From: Streptomyces diastaticus subsp. diastaticus
Lineage (GTDB): Bacteria; Actinomycetota; Actinomycetes; Streptomycetales; Streptomycetaceae
Assembly (NCBI RefSeq): GCF_011170125.1
Contig: NZ_BLLN01000002.1
Coordinates: forward strand, 1,025,501 to 1,089,500
Length of the DNA stretch: 64,000 nucleotides
Reading direction: 5' to 3'
The notes under the pieces were generated by a model. The model searched no databases. It was not told where the DNA came from and saw only the letters and a program-made list of their open reading frames with translations. This document shows positions 56,857 through 64,000 of this stretch, piece by piece (within the stretch, counting starts at the first letter, position 1; each line of letters starts with the position of its first letter). The position numbers and the translations under genes are program-made.

Positions 56857-56936
56857 CGCCCGCACCGCGCACATGGCCGGTGGCCGGTGCGGACAGACAG
56901 GAGAAGACGACTTCCCTTGAGTGAAAGAGACGCCGC

Positions 56937-57746
56937 ATGAACGCCCCGCAGCCACGCCCGAGCGGTCTCGCGACCTCACGAGCCCACTCCGCCCGCGTCT
57001 ACGACTACATCCTGGGCGGCAAGGACCACTACCCGCCGGACGTCGAGGCGGGGGACGCGATGTGCCGTCACTGGCCCGCCCTCCCCGTCCACATGCTGGA
57101 GAACCGGCGCTTCATGCACCGCGCGGCCCGCCACCTCGCCGAGGACCACGGCATACGCCAGTTCCTCGACGTCGGGACCGGCCTGCCGACCTCTCCCAAC
57201 CTGCACGAGGTGGTGCAGGAGGTCGCCCCCGAGTCGCACGTCGTCTACGTCGACAACGACCCCATCGTCCTGGCCCACGCCCGCGCGCTGCTGCGCAGCG
57301 CACCCGAGGGCGCCACCGCCTACGTGGACGCCGACATGCACGACCCCGACGCGATCCTGGGCAGCCCCGAGTTCCGCGAACTCATCGACCTGGACCGGCC
57401 GGTCGGCCTGCTGGTCATCGGCATCCTGCACTTCATCCTGCCCCCGGACGACCGGCGCCTGATCCAGCGGCTGCTGGACCCGCTGCCCTCCGGCAGCTAC
57501 CTGGCGATGACCATCGGCACCGCCGACTTCGCCCCCGAGGAGGTCAACCGGGTCGCCCAGGAGTACCGGCAGCAGGGCATGCCCATGGAACTCCGCGACC
57601 TCGCCACCGCCACCTCGTTCTTCGACGGCATGGACCTGCTGGAACCAGGAGTCACCCAGGTCCACGAGTGGCGCCCCGGGCCCGAGCAGGAAGGCATCGA
57701 GGGCCGCGACATCGCCATGTACGGGGCGGTCGCCAGGAAGCGCTGA
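56937..57746 (+). CDS. SAM-dependent methyltransferase, DUF574/Methyltransf_19 type
   Basis: A 269-residue protein of an actinomycete-specific family. HSARVYDYILGGKDHYPPDV is the family start. FLDVGTGLPTSPNLHEVVQE is motif I, VVYVDNDPIVLAHARALL the acidic strand, LIVIG-like LLVIGILHFILPPDD motif IV, and VARKR the end. Streptomyces genomes carry many paralogues of unknown substrate. It is 80 bases downstream of the phosphatase gene on the same strand. Confidence 0.92.
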   Translation: MNAPQPRPSGLATSRAHSARVYDYILGGKDHYPPDVEAGDAMCRHWPALPVHMLENRRFMHRAARHLAEDHGIRQFLDVGTGLPTSPNLHEVVQEVAPESHVVYVDNDPIVLAHARALLRSAPEGATAYVDADMHDPDAILGSPEFRELIDLDRPVGLLVIGILHFILPPDDRRLIQRLLDPLPSGSYLAMTIGTADFAPEEVNRVAQEYRQQGMPMELRDLATATSFFDGMDLLEPGVTQVHEWRPGPEQEGIEGRDIAMYGAVARKR

Positions 57747-57777
57747 CACCGTCCCGCCGTCGGGGCGGCCGCCCGGC

Positions 57778-58626
57778 TCAGCCGCCCGGCGCCCGCCCCG
57801 ACACCGCCGAAGTCAGCCGGGCCGCCGCCCGCGCCAGGGCGTCCCGCACGCCGTCGGTGCCGTGCGGGGCGTAGTGGCGCCGCCAGGTGGTGGAGAGGGC
57901 GGCGACCGGATGGCCGTGGTGGTCGAAGACGGCCGCGCCGAGGGAGCGCAGCCCCTCCGAGACCAGCTCGGTCTCCTCGGACCAGCCGCGCCGCCGGTCG
58001 GCGGCGAGCAGGCCGAGGAGCTCGGCGAGCGAGCGCGGACCCCGGCCGGTGCGGGTGATCAGGTCCCCGGGGCGCGGATACAGGGCGCGGACCTGCGCCT
58101 CGGGGAGGTGGGCGAGGATCGCCCGGCCGCTGGCGGTCAGGTGCGCGGGCAGCCGGACGCCGATGTCGGTGACGAGGGCGGTGTCGGCCGCGCGTCCGCG
58201 CGGCGGGCGTTCCTTCAGCAGGTAGACGGTCTCGGCGCCGTAGACCACCCCGAGGTGCACGGTCTGCCCGAGCCGTCCCGCGAGCCGCCGCACCACCGGC
58301 TGGGCCAGCCGCTCCAGCGGCTCGTGCCGCAGGTAGGCCGACCCGATCTCGAACGCCGCCACCCCGAGCCCGTACGCCCGCTCCCCGGGCAGGTAGGTCA
58401 CGAACCCGCGCTCCGCCAGCACCGTGAGGATGTGGTACGCCGACGACCTCGGCATCCCCAGTTCCCGTGCGAGCGTGGCCGCCCGCACCGGCCCGGTCCG
58501 CCCGGCGAGGTGCAGCAGGATGTCGAGTGCGCGCCCCACGGCGGGGGAGGTGCTGGACGTGGGCGCGGGGGAGCCGGGGTGGGGCGGCAACGGGGCCTCC
58601 GGGGCTGGACGGTCGGGGACCAGCAT
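57778..58626 (-). CDS. IclR-family transcriptional regulator
   Basis: A 282-residue protein. Winged helix: AVGRALDILLHLAGRTGPVR, TLARELGMPRSSAYHILTVL, ERGFVTYLPGERAYGLG. The effector domain has TVHLGVVYGAETVYLL, PAHLTASGRAILAHLP and the Glu/Cys-region variant EETELVSEGLRSLGAAVFDH. ATG 58626 is used; longer frames cross into the riboswitch side. It converges on the methyltransferase gene and is divergent from the B12 transporter leader. The target is unknown; histidine or aromatic catabolism is possible. Confidence 0.9.
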   Translation of the reverse strand: MLVPDRPAPEAPLPPHPGSPAPTSSTSPAVGRALDILLHLAGRTGPVRAATLARELGMPRSSAYHILTVLAERGFVTYLPGERAYGLGVAAFEIGSAYLRHEPLERLAQPVVRRLAGRLGQTVHLGVVYGAETVYLLKERPPRGRAADTALVTDIGVRLPAHLTASGRAILAHLPEAQVRALYPRPGDLITRTGRGPRSLAELLGLLAADRRRGWSEETELVSEGLRSLGAAVFDHHGHPVAALSTTWRRHYAPHGTDGVRDALARAAARLTSAVSGRAPGG

Positions 58627-58760
58627 GGCCGCCGCCGGGCCGGAGCGCACGGAGGGTCCGGGCGGCGGCCCCCCGTCCCGCCCTCCCCGGTGTGAGCACC
58701 GTCTCCCCGGCTCGCCCCGGAACCTCCGCCCCCCGCGTGACAGAATCGCGGCGTTCACCC

Positions 58761-58871
58761 AGGCGGCGGAGGACAGGAAGCCGGTGCGAATCCGGCGCGG
58801 TCCCGCCACGGTGACCAGGCCCGGCGCGGCGACGCGCGCGGGCCCGGGAGTCCGACACTGACCCGCCGCCT
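58761..58871 (+). promoter_or_regulatory. cobalamin riboswitch
   Basis: The core AGGAAGCCGGTGCGAATCCG with GCGGTCCCGCCACGGTGA, then GGGAGTCCGACACTGA, matches the conserved B12-box sequence and its neighbours. A perfect 9-bp closing helix pairs 58761-58769 (AGGCGGCGG) with 58863-58871 (CCGCCGCCT). It precedes the ABC transporter by 46 bases and should shut expression when adenosylcobalamin is plentiful. It is shorter than typical (about 110 rather than 200 bases). Confidence 0.88.
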
Positions 58872-58916
58872 TTCGCACTACCAGGGGACGCGGTCATCCC
58901 CCGGAGAGGCACGGTC

Positions 58917-59924
58917 ATGTCCGGACCCCGTCGCGCCCCGCGCGCGCTCGCCGCCACGGCGGCCCTCCTCCTCCCGCTCACCGCCTGCGGCGCCGCCGAC
59001 GGCGGCCGGACCGGGGCGAAGGGCGGCCAGGACGCCCAAGGCGGCGAGGGCTTCCCGTACACCGTCACCAACTGCGGGGTGAAGACCACCTTCGAGAAGG
59101 CGCCCGAGCGGGCCGTGACGATGAATCAGCACGTCACCGAGGTCATGCTCGCCCTCGGCTTGGAGGACCGGATGGCGGGCACCGCCTTCCTGGACGACGA
59201 GATCCTCCCCGAGTACCGCGCGGCCTACGACCGGATCGAGGTCGTCGCCGACGCGTACCCCTCCTACGAGAAGCTGATCGCCGCCTCACCCGACTTCGTC
59301 TACGGCGGCTACGCCAGCGCCTTCGACAAGGGCGCGGGGCGCGAGCGCGCCGCCCTGGCCGAGGACGGTGTCCCCACCCGCCTCAACGTCGAGGGCTGCA
59401 CCGACGGACCCGTGGGCGTCAAGGAGCTGCGCAAGGAACTGCGCGAGGTGGCCCGGACGTTCGGCGTGCCCCAGCGCGCCGAGAAGCTGATAGCCGAGCA
59501 GGAGGAGCAGCTCGCGGCCACCGCCGAACGCCTCAAGGGCGCCGAGAAGCCCGCCGTCTTCGTCTTCGACAGCGGCGACAGCTCGGCCTTCACGGCCGGC
59601 GGCCACGGCATCGGCAACGACCTCATCAGCCGGGCCGGCGGCCGCAACGTCTTCGCCGACCTCGACAAGTCCTTCGGCGACGTCTCCTGGGAGAAGGTCG
59701 TCGAGCGCAAGCCCGAGGTCGTCGTCATCTACGACTACGGCGGCACCCCCGTCGCCGCCAAGAAGAAGCAGCTCCTGAACGACCCGGCGCTCAAGGACGT
59801 GCCCGCGATCAAGAACGAGCGGTTCGCCGTCCTGCCGCTCTCCTCCGCCGTACTCGGCCCGCGCGTCCCCGACGCCGTGGACGAGCTGGCGGACCAGCTC
59901 CACCCCGACCGCGCCGCCGAGTAG
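58917..59924 (+). CDS. btuF: ABC transporter substrate-binding lipoprotein (BtuF-type)
   Basis: A 335-residue lipoprotein, lipobox LTAC with Cys24. The class III binding-protein fold is visible: ERAVTMNQHVTEVMLALGLE, ELREVARTFGVPQRAEKLIA, AGGRNVFADLDKSFGDVSWE and the end FAVLPLSSAVLGPRVPDAVD. It lies behind a cobalamin riboswitch and in one unit with permease and ATPase. I infer that it binds cobalamin; siderophore or heme binding is the alternative for this family. Confidence 0.85.
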   Translation: MSGPRRAPRALAATAALLLPLTACGAADGGRTGAKGGQDAQGGEGFPYTVTNCGVKTTFEKAPERAVTMNQHVTEVMLALGLEDRMAGTAFLDDEILPEYRAAYDRIEVVADAYPSYEKLIAASPDFVYGGYASAFDKGAGRERAALAEDGVPTRLNVEGCTDGPVGVKELRKELREVARTFGVPQRAEKLIAEQEEQLAATAERLKGAEKPAVFVFDSGDSSAFTAGGHGIGNDLISRAGGRNVFADLDKSFGDVSWEKVVERKPEVVVIYDYGGTPVAAKKKQLLNDPALKDVPAIKNERFAVLPLSSAVLGPRVPDAVDELADQLHPDRAAE

Positions 59925-59930
59925 GGGGCC

Positions 59931-60995
59931 GTGGTGACCGCCCCCGCGGGCACCCCGGCGGCGGCCGAGCCCCGCCGCCGGGCCCTGTCGTACCCCGCCG
60001 TCCTCGCCCTGCTCGCCGGTCTGCTGCTGGCCGCCGGCCTCGCCGGGCTCGCCCTCGGCTCCGTCCGCGTCCCGCCCGGCGAGGTGCTGGCCGCGCTCAC
60101 CGGGAGCGAGCCGACGCCGCTCGCGCCGGTCATCCGGAACGTGCGGCTGCCGCGCGTGCTGCTCGCCGTCGTCGTCGGCGCGGGCCTCGCCGTCGCCGGT
60201 ACGGTCCTCCAGGCGCTGGTCCGCAACCCGCTGGCCGACCCGTTCCTGCTCGGCGCCTCCTCGGGGGCCTCCACGGGGGCGGTACTGGTCATCGTCGCGG
60301 GTATCGGCACCGGACTGCTCGGCACCGTCGCCCTGCCCGTCGCCGCCTTCGCCGGCTCGATGGGCGCGCTGGTCGCCGTCTACGCGATGGCCCGGCGCGG
60401 CGGCACCATGACGACCGGCCGGCTGATCCTCGCCGGGGTCGCGGTGCAGTACATCCTCTCCGCGCTGACCAGCCTCGCCCTGGTGCTCTCCAGCCAGGCC
60501 GAGCACGCCCGGGCCATTCTCTTCTGGACCCTCGGCGGTCTCGGCGGCGCCCGCTGGGACAGCCTGTTCCTCCCGGCCGCCGTCCTGGTCGCGGGCACCG
60601 GCCTGCTGCTCGCCCTGTCCCGGCCGCTCGACCTGCTCCTCGCCGGGGAGGAGGGCGCCACCGTCCTCGGCCTGGACACCCACCGGTTCCGCGCCGCCGC
60701 CTTCGTCCTCGCCTCCCTGGTGGTCGGCGTGCTGGTCGCGGTGAGCGGCGCGATCGGCTTCATCGGCCTGATGGTGCCGCACGCCGCCCGGCTGCTGGTC
60801 GGTGCCGGGCACCGCCGGCTGCTGCCGGTCACCGCGCTCGGCGGCGCCCTCTTCCTGGTCGTCGCCGATCTGGTCGCCCGTACCGTCGCCGCGCCCGAGG
60901 AGATCCCCGTCGGCGTGGTCACCGCGCTCACCGGCGGGCCGTTCTTCCTCTGGCTGCTGCGCCGGTCCTCCCGCGGAGAAGGAGTCGTCGGATGA
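59931..60995 (+). CDS. btuC: FecCD/BtuC-type ABC permease
   Basis: A 354-residue membrane protein with about ten helices. The family motifs GEVLAALTGSEPTPLAPVIR, NVRLPRVLLAVVVGAGLAVA and GTVLQALVRNPLADPFLLGA are at the N-terminus, and GAIGFIGLMVPHAARLLVGA (ATPase contact) near residue 278. GTG 59931 or the next GTG starts it, 6 bases after the binding-protein stop. It overlaps the ATPase by 4 bases. Confidence 0.9.
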   Translation: MVTAPAGTPAAAEPRRRALSYPAVLALLAGLLLAAGLAGLALGSVRVPPGEVLAALTGSEPTPLAPVIRNVRLPRVLLAVVVGAGLAVAGTVLQALVRNPLADPFLLGASSGASTGAVLVIVAGIGTGLLGTVALPVAAFAGSMGALVAVYAMARRGGTMTTGRLILAGVAVQYILSALTSLALVLSSQAEHARAILFWTLGGLGGARWDSLFLPAAVLVAGTGLLLALSRPLDLLLAGEEGATVLGLDTHRFRAAAFVLASLVVGVLVAVSGAIGFIGLMVPHAARLLVGAGHRRLLPVTALGGALFLVVADLVARTVAAPEEIPVGVVTALTGGPFFLWLLRRSSRGEGVVG

Positions 60996-61834
60996 GCCAC
61001 CGCACCGCCCCCGCCCCGGCCGACCCGGGCTTCGGCGCCGCCGCGCCCGGCTCGCTGCGCGCCGAGGGGCTCGGCTACCGCCTGCCGCCGCCCGGCCGGG
61101 GCCGCTCGGGCGCCGTCCTCCTCGACGGTGTCGACCTGGCGGTGGCGCCGGGCGAGACGGTCGGCGTGGTGGGTCCCAACGGCAGCGGCAAGACCACGCT
61201 GCTGCGCTGCGTCTACGGCACCCTCGCCGCCACCTCGGGCCGGTTGCTCCTGGACGGGCAGGACGCGGCCGGGCTCAGCGCCAAGGAGCGCGCCCGCCTG
61301 GTCGCCGCCGTGCCGCAGGACGCCACCGGCGCCTTCGGCCTCACCGTCCGCGAGACCGTCGCCATGGGGCACAGCCCGCACAAACGGTTCTGGGAGGGCG
61401 ACACCGCCGAGGACGCCGCCCGGGCCCGGGCCGCCCTGGAGCGCGTCGGCGCCGCCCACCTCGCCGACCGCCGCCTCGACGAACTCTCCGGCGGCGAACG
61501 CCAGCGCGCCCTGATCGCCCGCGCCCTGGTCCAGCGCCCCCGCATCCTCGCCCTGGACGAGCCCACCAACCACCTGGACATCCGCTACCAGCTGGACATC
61601 CTCCACCTGGCCCGTACCCTCCCCCCGACCGTCCTCGTCGTCCTCCACGACCTCAACCTGGCCGCCGCCTACTGCGACCGCATCCACGTCCTCGCCGCCG
61701 GCCGCGTCGTCGCGGCCGGCACCCCCGCCGACGTCCTGACCGAGGACCTCCTCCACGAGGTCTACGGCGTCCACACCCGCATCACCCCGCACCCGGTGAC
61801 GGGCAGGCCGAACGTCGTGTACGTACCGGAGTAG
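60992..61834 (+). CDS. btuD: BtuD/FecE-type ABC transporter ATPase
   Basis: A 280-residue ATPase: Walker A GPNGSGKTTLLRCVYGTLAA, Q-loop PQDATGAFGLTVRETVAMGH, signature ELSGGERQRALIARALVQRP, Walker B RILALDEPTNHLDIRYQLDI, switch His in VVLHDLNLAAAYCDRI. It powers the preceding permease. The ATGA overlap with the permease stop shows coupling. This completes the riboswitch-controlled importer. Confidence 0.92.
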   Translation: MSHRTAPAPADPGFGAAAPGSLRAEGLGYRLPPPGRGRSGAVLLDGVDLAVAPGETVGVVGPNGSGKTTLLRCVYGTLAATSGRLLLDGQDAAGLSAKERARLVAAVPQDATGAFGLTVRETVAMGHSPHKRFWEGDTAEDAARARAALERVGAAHLADRRLDELSGGERQRALIARALVQRPRILALDEPTNHLDIRYQLDILHLARTLPPTVLVVLHDLNLAAAYCDRIHVLAAGRVVAAGTPADVLTEDLLHEVYGVHTRITPHPVTGRPNVVYVPE

Positions 61835-62219
61835 AACCGGCTCCGGCACCGGTCCGGATCTTCCCGGCGCCGACGGTTCCGCCCCGCCTCCGGCCCACCC
61901 GGCCGGCCCCGGCGCACCGGAACCAGGGGCCCGGCCGACGGCACCGCCCGACAGGGACGGCACCGCCCGACAGGGACGGCACCGGGGAGCGCCGACGAGC
62001 GGTCCGGCCGGGACCCGGTCCGGAAGAGGCCGCCCTCCCGCGCGGCCGCGGACGGCCGTCTCGCCCGCATGGCGTCAACTTCGGCCCGGTCCTTCACTCC
62101 GTCGGGTGGGTGGGCGGTGGGCGGACCGCTCACGGGGAACAGAAAGGGATCACCAGCTCACCTCAGGCAGCCACCCCGCCCGCGGTGGCTCCCGCACAGA
62201 GACGGACGGACGAGACTTC
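61835..62219. repeat. 385-base gap with 2.5 tandem 19-bp repeats
   Basis: GACGGCACCGCCCGACAGG occurs at 61937-61955 and 61956-61974, with a third partial copy to 61984. The gap ends with the leader of the dps gene. I see no other feature. Confidence 0.7.
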
Positions 62220-62777
62220 ATGGCCACCGACACCACCCCCCGCTACACCGTCCCCGGCCTCACGGTCCAGCAGGGCGGCAAGCTCATCGACCTGCTGCGC
62301 CTTCGGCTCTACGCCCTCAACGACCTCCACCTGACGCTGAAGCACATCCACTGGAACGTGGTCGGACCGCACTTCATCGCGGTCCACGAGATGCTCGACC
62401 CCCAGGTCGACCGGGTCCGCGAGATGGCCGACGACGTGGCCGAGCGGATCGCGGCGCTCGGCGGCGTCGCCAAGGGCACCCCCGGCGCGCTGGTCTCCGC
62501 CCGCACCTGGGAGGACTACAGCATCGGCCGGGGCGACGCCATCGCCCACCTCGGTGCCCTGGACGTCGTCTACACCGGCGTCGTCGAGGACGTCCGCAAG
62601 GCCGTCGCCCAGGCGGGCGAGATCGACCCGGCCACCGAGGACCTGCTCATCGAGCAGCTCCGCGACCTGGAGCAGTTCCAGTGGTTCGTCCGCGCCCACC
62701 TGGAGACCTCGGGAGGCTCCCTGCGCACCGCCGGGGCGACCACCGAGAAGGCGGGCGCGGAGAGCGCCACCGACTGA
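62220..62777 (+). CDS. dps: Dps-family ferritin-like DNA-protecting protein
   Basis: A 185-residue protein. The ferroxidase residues lie in KHIHWNVVGPHFIAVHEMLD and VREMADDVAERIAALGG. It forms dodecamers that oxidise and store iron and protect DNA from oxidants. LEQFQWFVRAHLETSGGS closes the four-helix bundle. The short charged tail EKAGAESATD and the N-terminal ATDTTPRYTVPGL are the kind that bind DNA in some members. A leader of over 60 bases with AT-poor sequence precedes ATG 62220. Confidence 0.92.
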   Translation: MATDTTPRYTVPGLTVQQGGKLIDLLRLRLYALNDLHLTLKHIHWNVVGPHFIAVHEMLDPQVDRVREMADDVAERIAALGGVAKGTPGALVSARTWEDYSIGRGDAIAHLGALDVVYTGVVEDVRKAVAQAGEIDPATEDLLIEQLRDLEQFQWFVRAHLETSGGSLRTAGATTEKAGAESATD

Positions 62778-62829
62778 CCGGGCCGGGCGCGGGCACCCGC
62801 GCCGCGACACCCCGCGGACCGGAGGCCCC

Positions 62830-63301
62830 GTGGCACGCAGCACCCGCCCCCCGGCGCCGAACCGCGCGGCGGGCCTGCTGGTCCTCTGCTCCGCCGTGGC
62901 GGCCGCCGGCGGTCTCGCCGCCGGTGACGCGGACCGGGTCCACGCCTTTCTCCACCACCCGGCCTGGCCCCCGCCCGCCTGGCTCTTCGGCCCGGTCCGG
63001 ACGGTCCTGTACGCCACGATCGCCGTCGCCGGCCGGCTCGTCGCCCGCACCACGTCGCCGCGCCATGACGGCCTGGTCCGTCCAGCCCACCCGCAACCTC
63101 GACTGGACGCCCCTCCTCTTCGGCGCCGTCCAGTACGGCGTGGCCTTCCTCGACGCCGCCCTGGTCACCCTCGCCATCGCGGCGACGGTCCTGTTCTTCC
63201 GCCGCGTCGACCGCAGGGCGGCAGCCCTGCTCCCGCCCTACCGCTGCCGGGTGGTGTTCGCGGCGGCGCTGAACTGGTCGGTCCGGGTGCGGAACGGGTG
63301 A
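62830..63301 (+). pseudogene. TspO/MBR-family membrane protein, one-base frameshift
   Basis: GTG 62830 with GGAGG upstream reads NRAAGLLVLCSAVAAAGGLA, then PPPAWLFGPVRTVLYATIAV, the first half of a TspO tryptophan-rich sensor. Near 63063 the frame turns to shadow; in the +1 frame the second half follows: MTAWSVQPTRNLDWTPLLFG, FLDAALVTLAIAATVLFFRR and FAAALNWSVRVRNG. One extra C explains it. Real TspO proteins bind porphyrins or aromatics. It is downstream of dps, and the two may be linked through heme or iron. Pseudogene or sequence error. Confidence 0.8.
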
Positions 63302-63338
63302 GGGGCGGGGAGCCGGAAGGTGCCCGGCTCCCCGCCCC
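63302..63338. terminator. bidirectional terminator hairpin
   Basis: GGGGCGGGGAGCCGG (63302-63316) pairs perfectly over 15 bp with 63324-63338 around a 7-base loop. It ends the tspO reading frame and lies before the convergent HTH gene. No T tract. Confidence 0.7.
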
Positions 63339-63361
63339 GCGTCAGGAAGGACGAGGCCGGT

Positions 63362-63814
63362 CTACTCCTCCTCCCCGGCCGCCCGCCCCGCCAGCCGCTC
63401 GTACCGCTGGCGGGCCGCCTGGGGAGTGCCGAGGCCGAGGCCGAAGGCGATCTCCTGCCAGGTCATGCCGCGGCCGCGGGCCATGCGGATGAGGCCGGTC
63501 TCCAGTTCGTCCAGGTCGGCGCGGGCGCTGGGGACGAGGGTGAGGGCGGCGGTGACGTCGGCCGGGTCGACCTCCGGCTCGTCGCCCTCGGGCAGGGCGG
63601 TGCCGCTGAGCAGGTAGGAGACGAGGCGGACGGCCTCGTGCGGGCCGATCATCGACGGGTGCACCTGGCGGCGCCGCTGCTCGTCGGTGGCGGCGTGCCG
63701 GTCGGCGATGCGGAAGAGCGAGGCGTGCACCCGGCCGGCGCGCGCCTGCTCGGCGTCGGGGGCGGCGAAGGGCGCGTCGGGGGCGGACTGCTGAGGGTCC
63801 GGGGTGTTCGGCAT
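63362..63814 (-). CDS. small helix-turn-helix DNA-binding protein
   Basis: A 150-residue protein. The helix-turn-helix is at the C-terminus: GMTWQEIAFGLGLGTPQAAR, then QRYERLAG, like the sigma/Trp-repressor-type 'type III effector Hrp-dependent' HTH proteins of Streptomyces. The N-terminus has RIADRHAATDEQRRRQVHPS. A near-palindrome TGTTGTCAACGACA lies 27 bases upstream of the start (63841-63854) and could be its own operator. Confidence 0.78.
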   Translation of the reverse strand: MPNTPDPQQSAPDAPFAAPDAEQARAGRVHASLFRIADRHAATDEQRRRQVHPSMIGPHEAVRLVSYLLSGTALPEGDEPEVDPADVTAALTLVPSARADLDELETGLIRMARGRGMTWQEIAFGLGLGTPQAARQRYERLAGRAAGEEE

Positions 63815-63893
63815 GGCTCCAGCGTGGGTGGCGCACGGATTGTTGTCAACGACATGCTTTCAACGTCGCGTTCAATTCACTCGGGCGGCCCTG

Positions 63894-64000
63894 TCACCAG
63901 CGCATACGGACGTCCTCCGCCCACCCCAGTACCCCGCGGACGGCGACACGGTCGCCGGTGTCGTCGTGGACGGTGCCGTTCCAGTGACCGAAGCACTGGT
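63894..64000 (-). CDS. partial gene, C-terminus of a DUF2804-like protein
   Basis: Only the last 35 codons are inside the window: CFGHWNGTVHDDTGDRVAVR, then GVLGWAEDVRMRW and the stop at 63894. This matches the end of DUF2804 proteins as recalled (FGxxxGTV...GWAEEHRxRW). The function of DUF2804 is not established. The start lies beyond 64000. Confidence 0.55.
   Translation of the reverse strand, partial: QCFGHWNGTVHDDTGDRVAVRGVLGWAEDVRMRW

Overview
The window is chromosomal DNA of a Streptomyces (or very close actinomycete). G+C is very high, coding frames are strongly codon-biased, GTG and TTG starts are frequent, and the first 18 kb carries a recognisable core block: a small anti-sigma/ATPase-like protein, a lipoprotein, a methyltransferase, a small membrane protein, topA, a membrane protein fused to thymidylate kinase, holB, an exported peptidase-type hydrolase and tRNA-Thr(CGT). 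From memory this matches the S. coelicolor order around SCO3548-SCO3539. No database search was possible, so all names rest on motifs and recall.

Region by region. 1-11.3 kb: DNA topology and replication genes. 11.35-14.7 kb: a scar of accessory DNA between tmk and holB. It holds broken gene pieces, two intact small membrane genes, a toxin-antitoxin remnant (zeta-type kinase truncated onto an IS701-like transposase tail) and a 59-bp dyad. 14.8-18.0 kb: holB, hydrolase, tRNA-Thr and its terminator. 18.25-24.9 kb: an accessory block beside the tRNA. Six genes on the minus strand (HAD phosphatase, radical SAM enzyme, P-loop kinase, methyltransferase, CYTH phosphohydrolase/cyclase, small Cys protein) are divergent from an XRE-type regulator plus NUDIX gene. 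A perfect 9-bp inverted repeat lies between the two units; an HD-domain gene and a decayed IS5-type element follow. This is the best candidate for an undescribed system.

25.4-35 kb: small regulated units. These are a flavodoxin-fold quinone reductase and a NmrA-like reductase divergent from an AraC regulator; a CPBP protease/sensor kinase/response regulator operon; a DMT-type membrane protein; an exported transglycosylase-like protein; acetyltransferases; and a MarR-type regulator behind a MerR-type promoter. 35.3-40.6 kb: a malonate-utilisation cluster with GntR regulator, transporter, malonyl-CoA synthetase and a fused carboxyltransferase. 40.7-51.6 kb: membrane protein, sirtuin, PRC-barrel protein, type II NADH dehydrogenase, glutamine amidotransferase, ArsR regulator coupled to an MgtA-type ATPase, LCP cell-wall ligase and TatA-type protein. 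51.6-58.6 kb: phosphotransferase, urocanate hydratase, SpoIIE-type phosphatase, a methyltransferase and an IclR regulator. 58.7-64 kb: a cobalamin riboswitch with a three-gene B12/metal-chelate ABC importer, Dps, a frameshifted TspO, a small HTH protein and the end of a DUF2804-like gene.

Several genes carry single-base frameshifts (near 12.43, 18.59, 20.00, 34.91 and 63.06 kb). They may be real pseudogenes or assembly indels; read-level checking decides.
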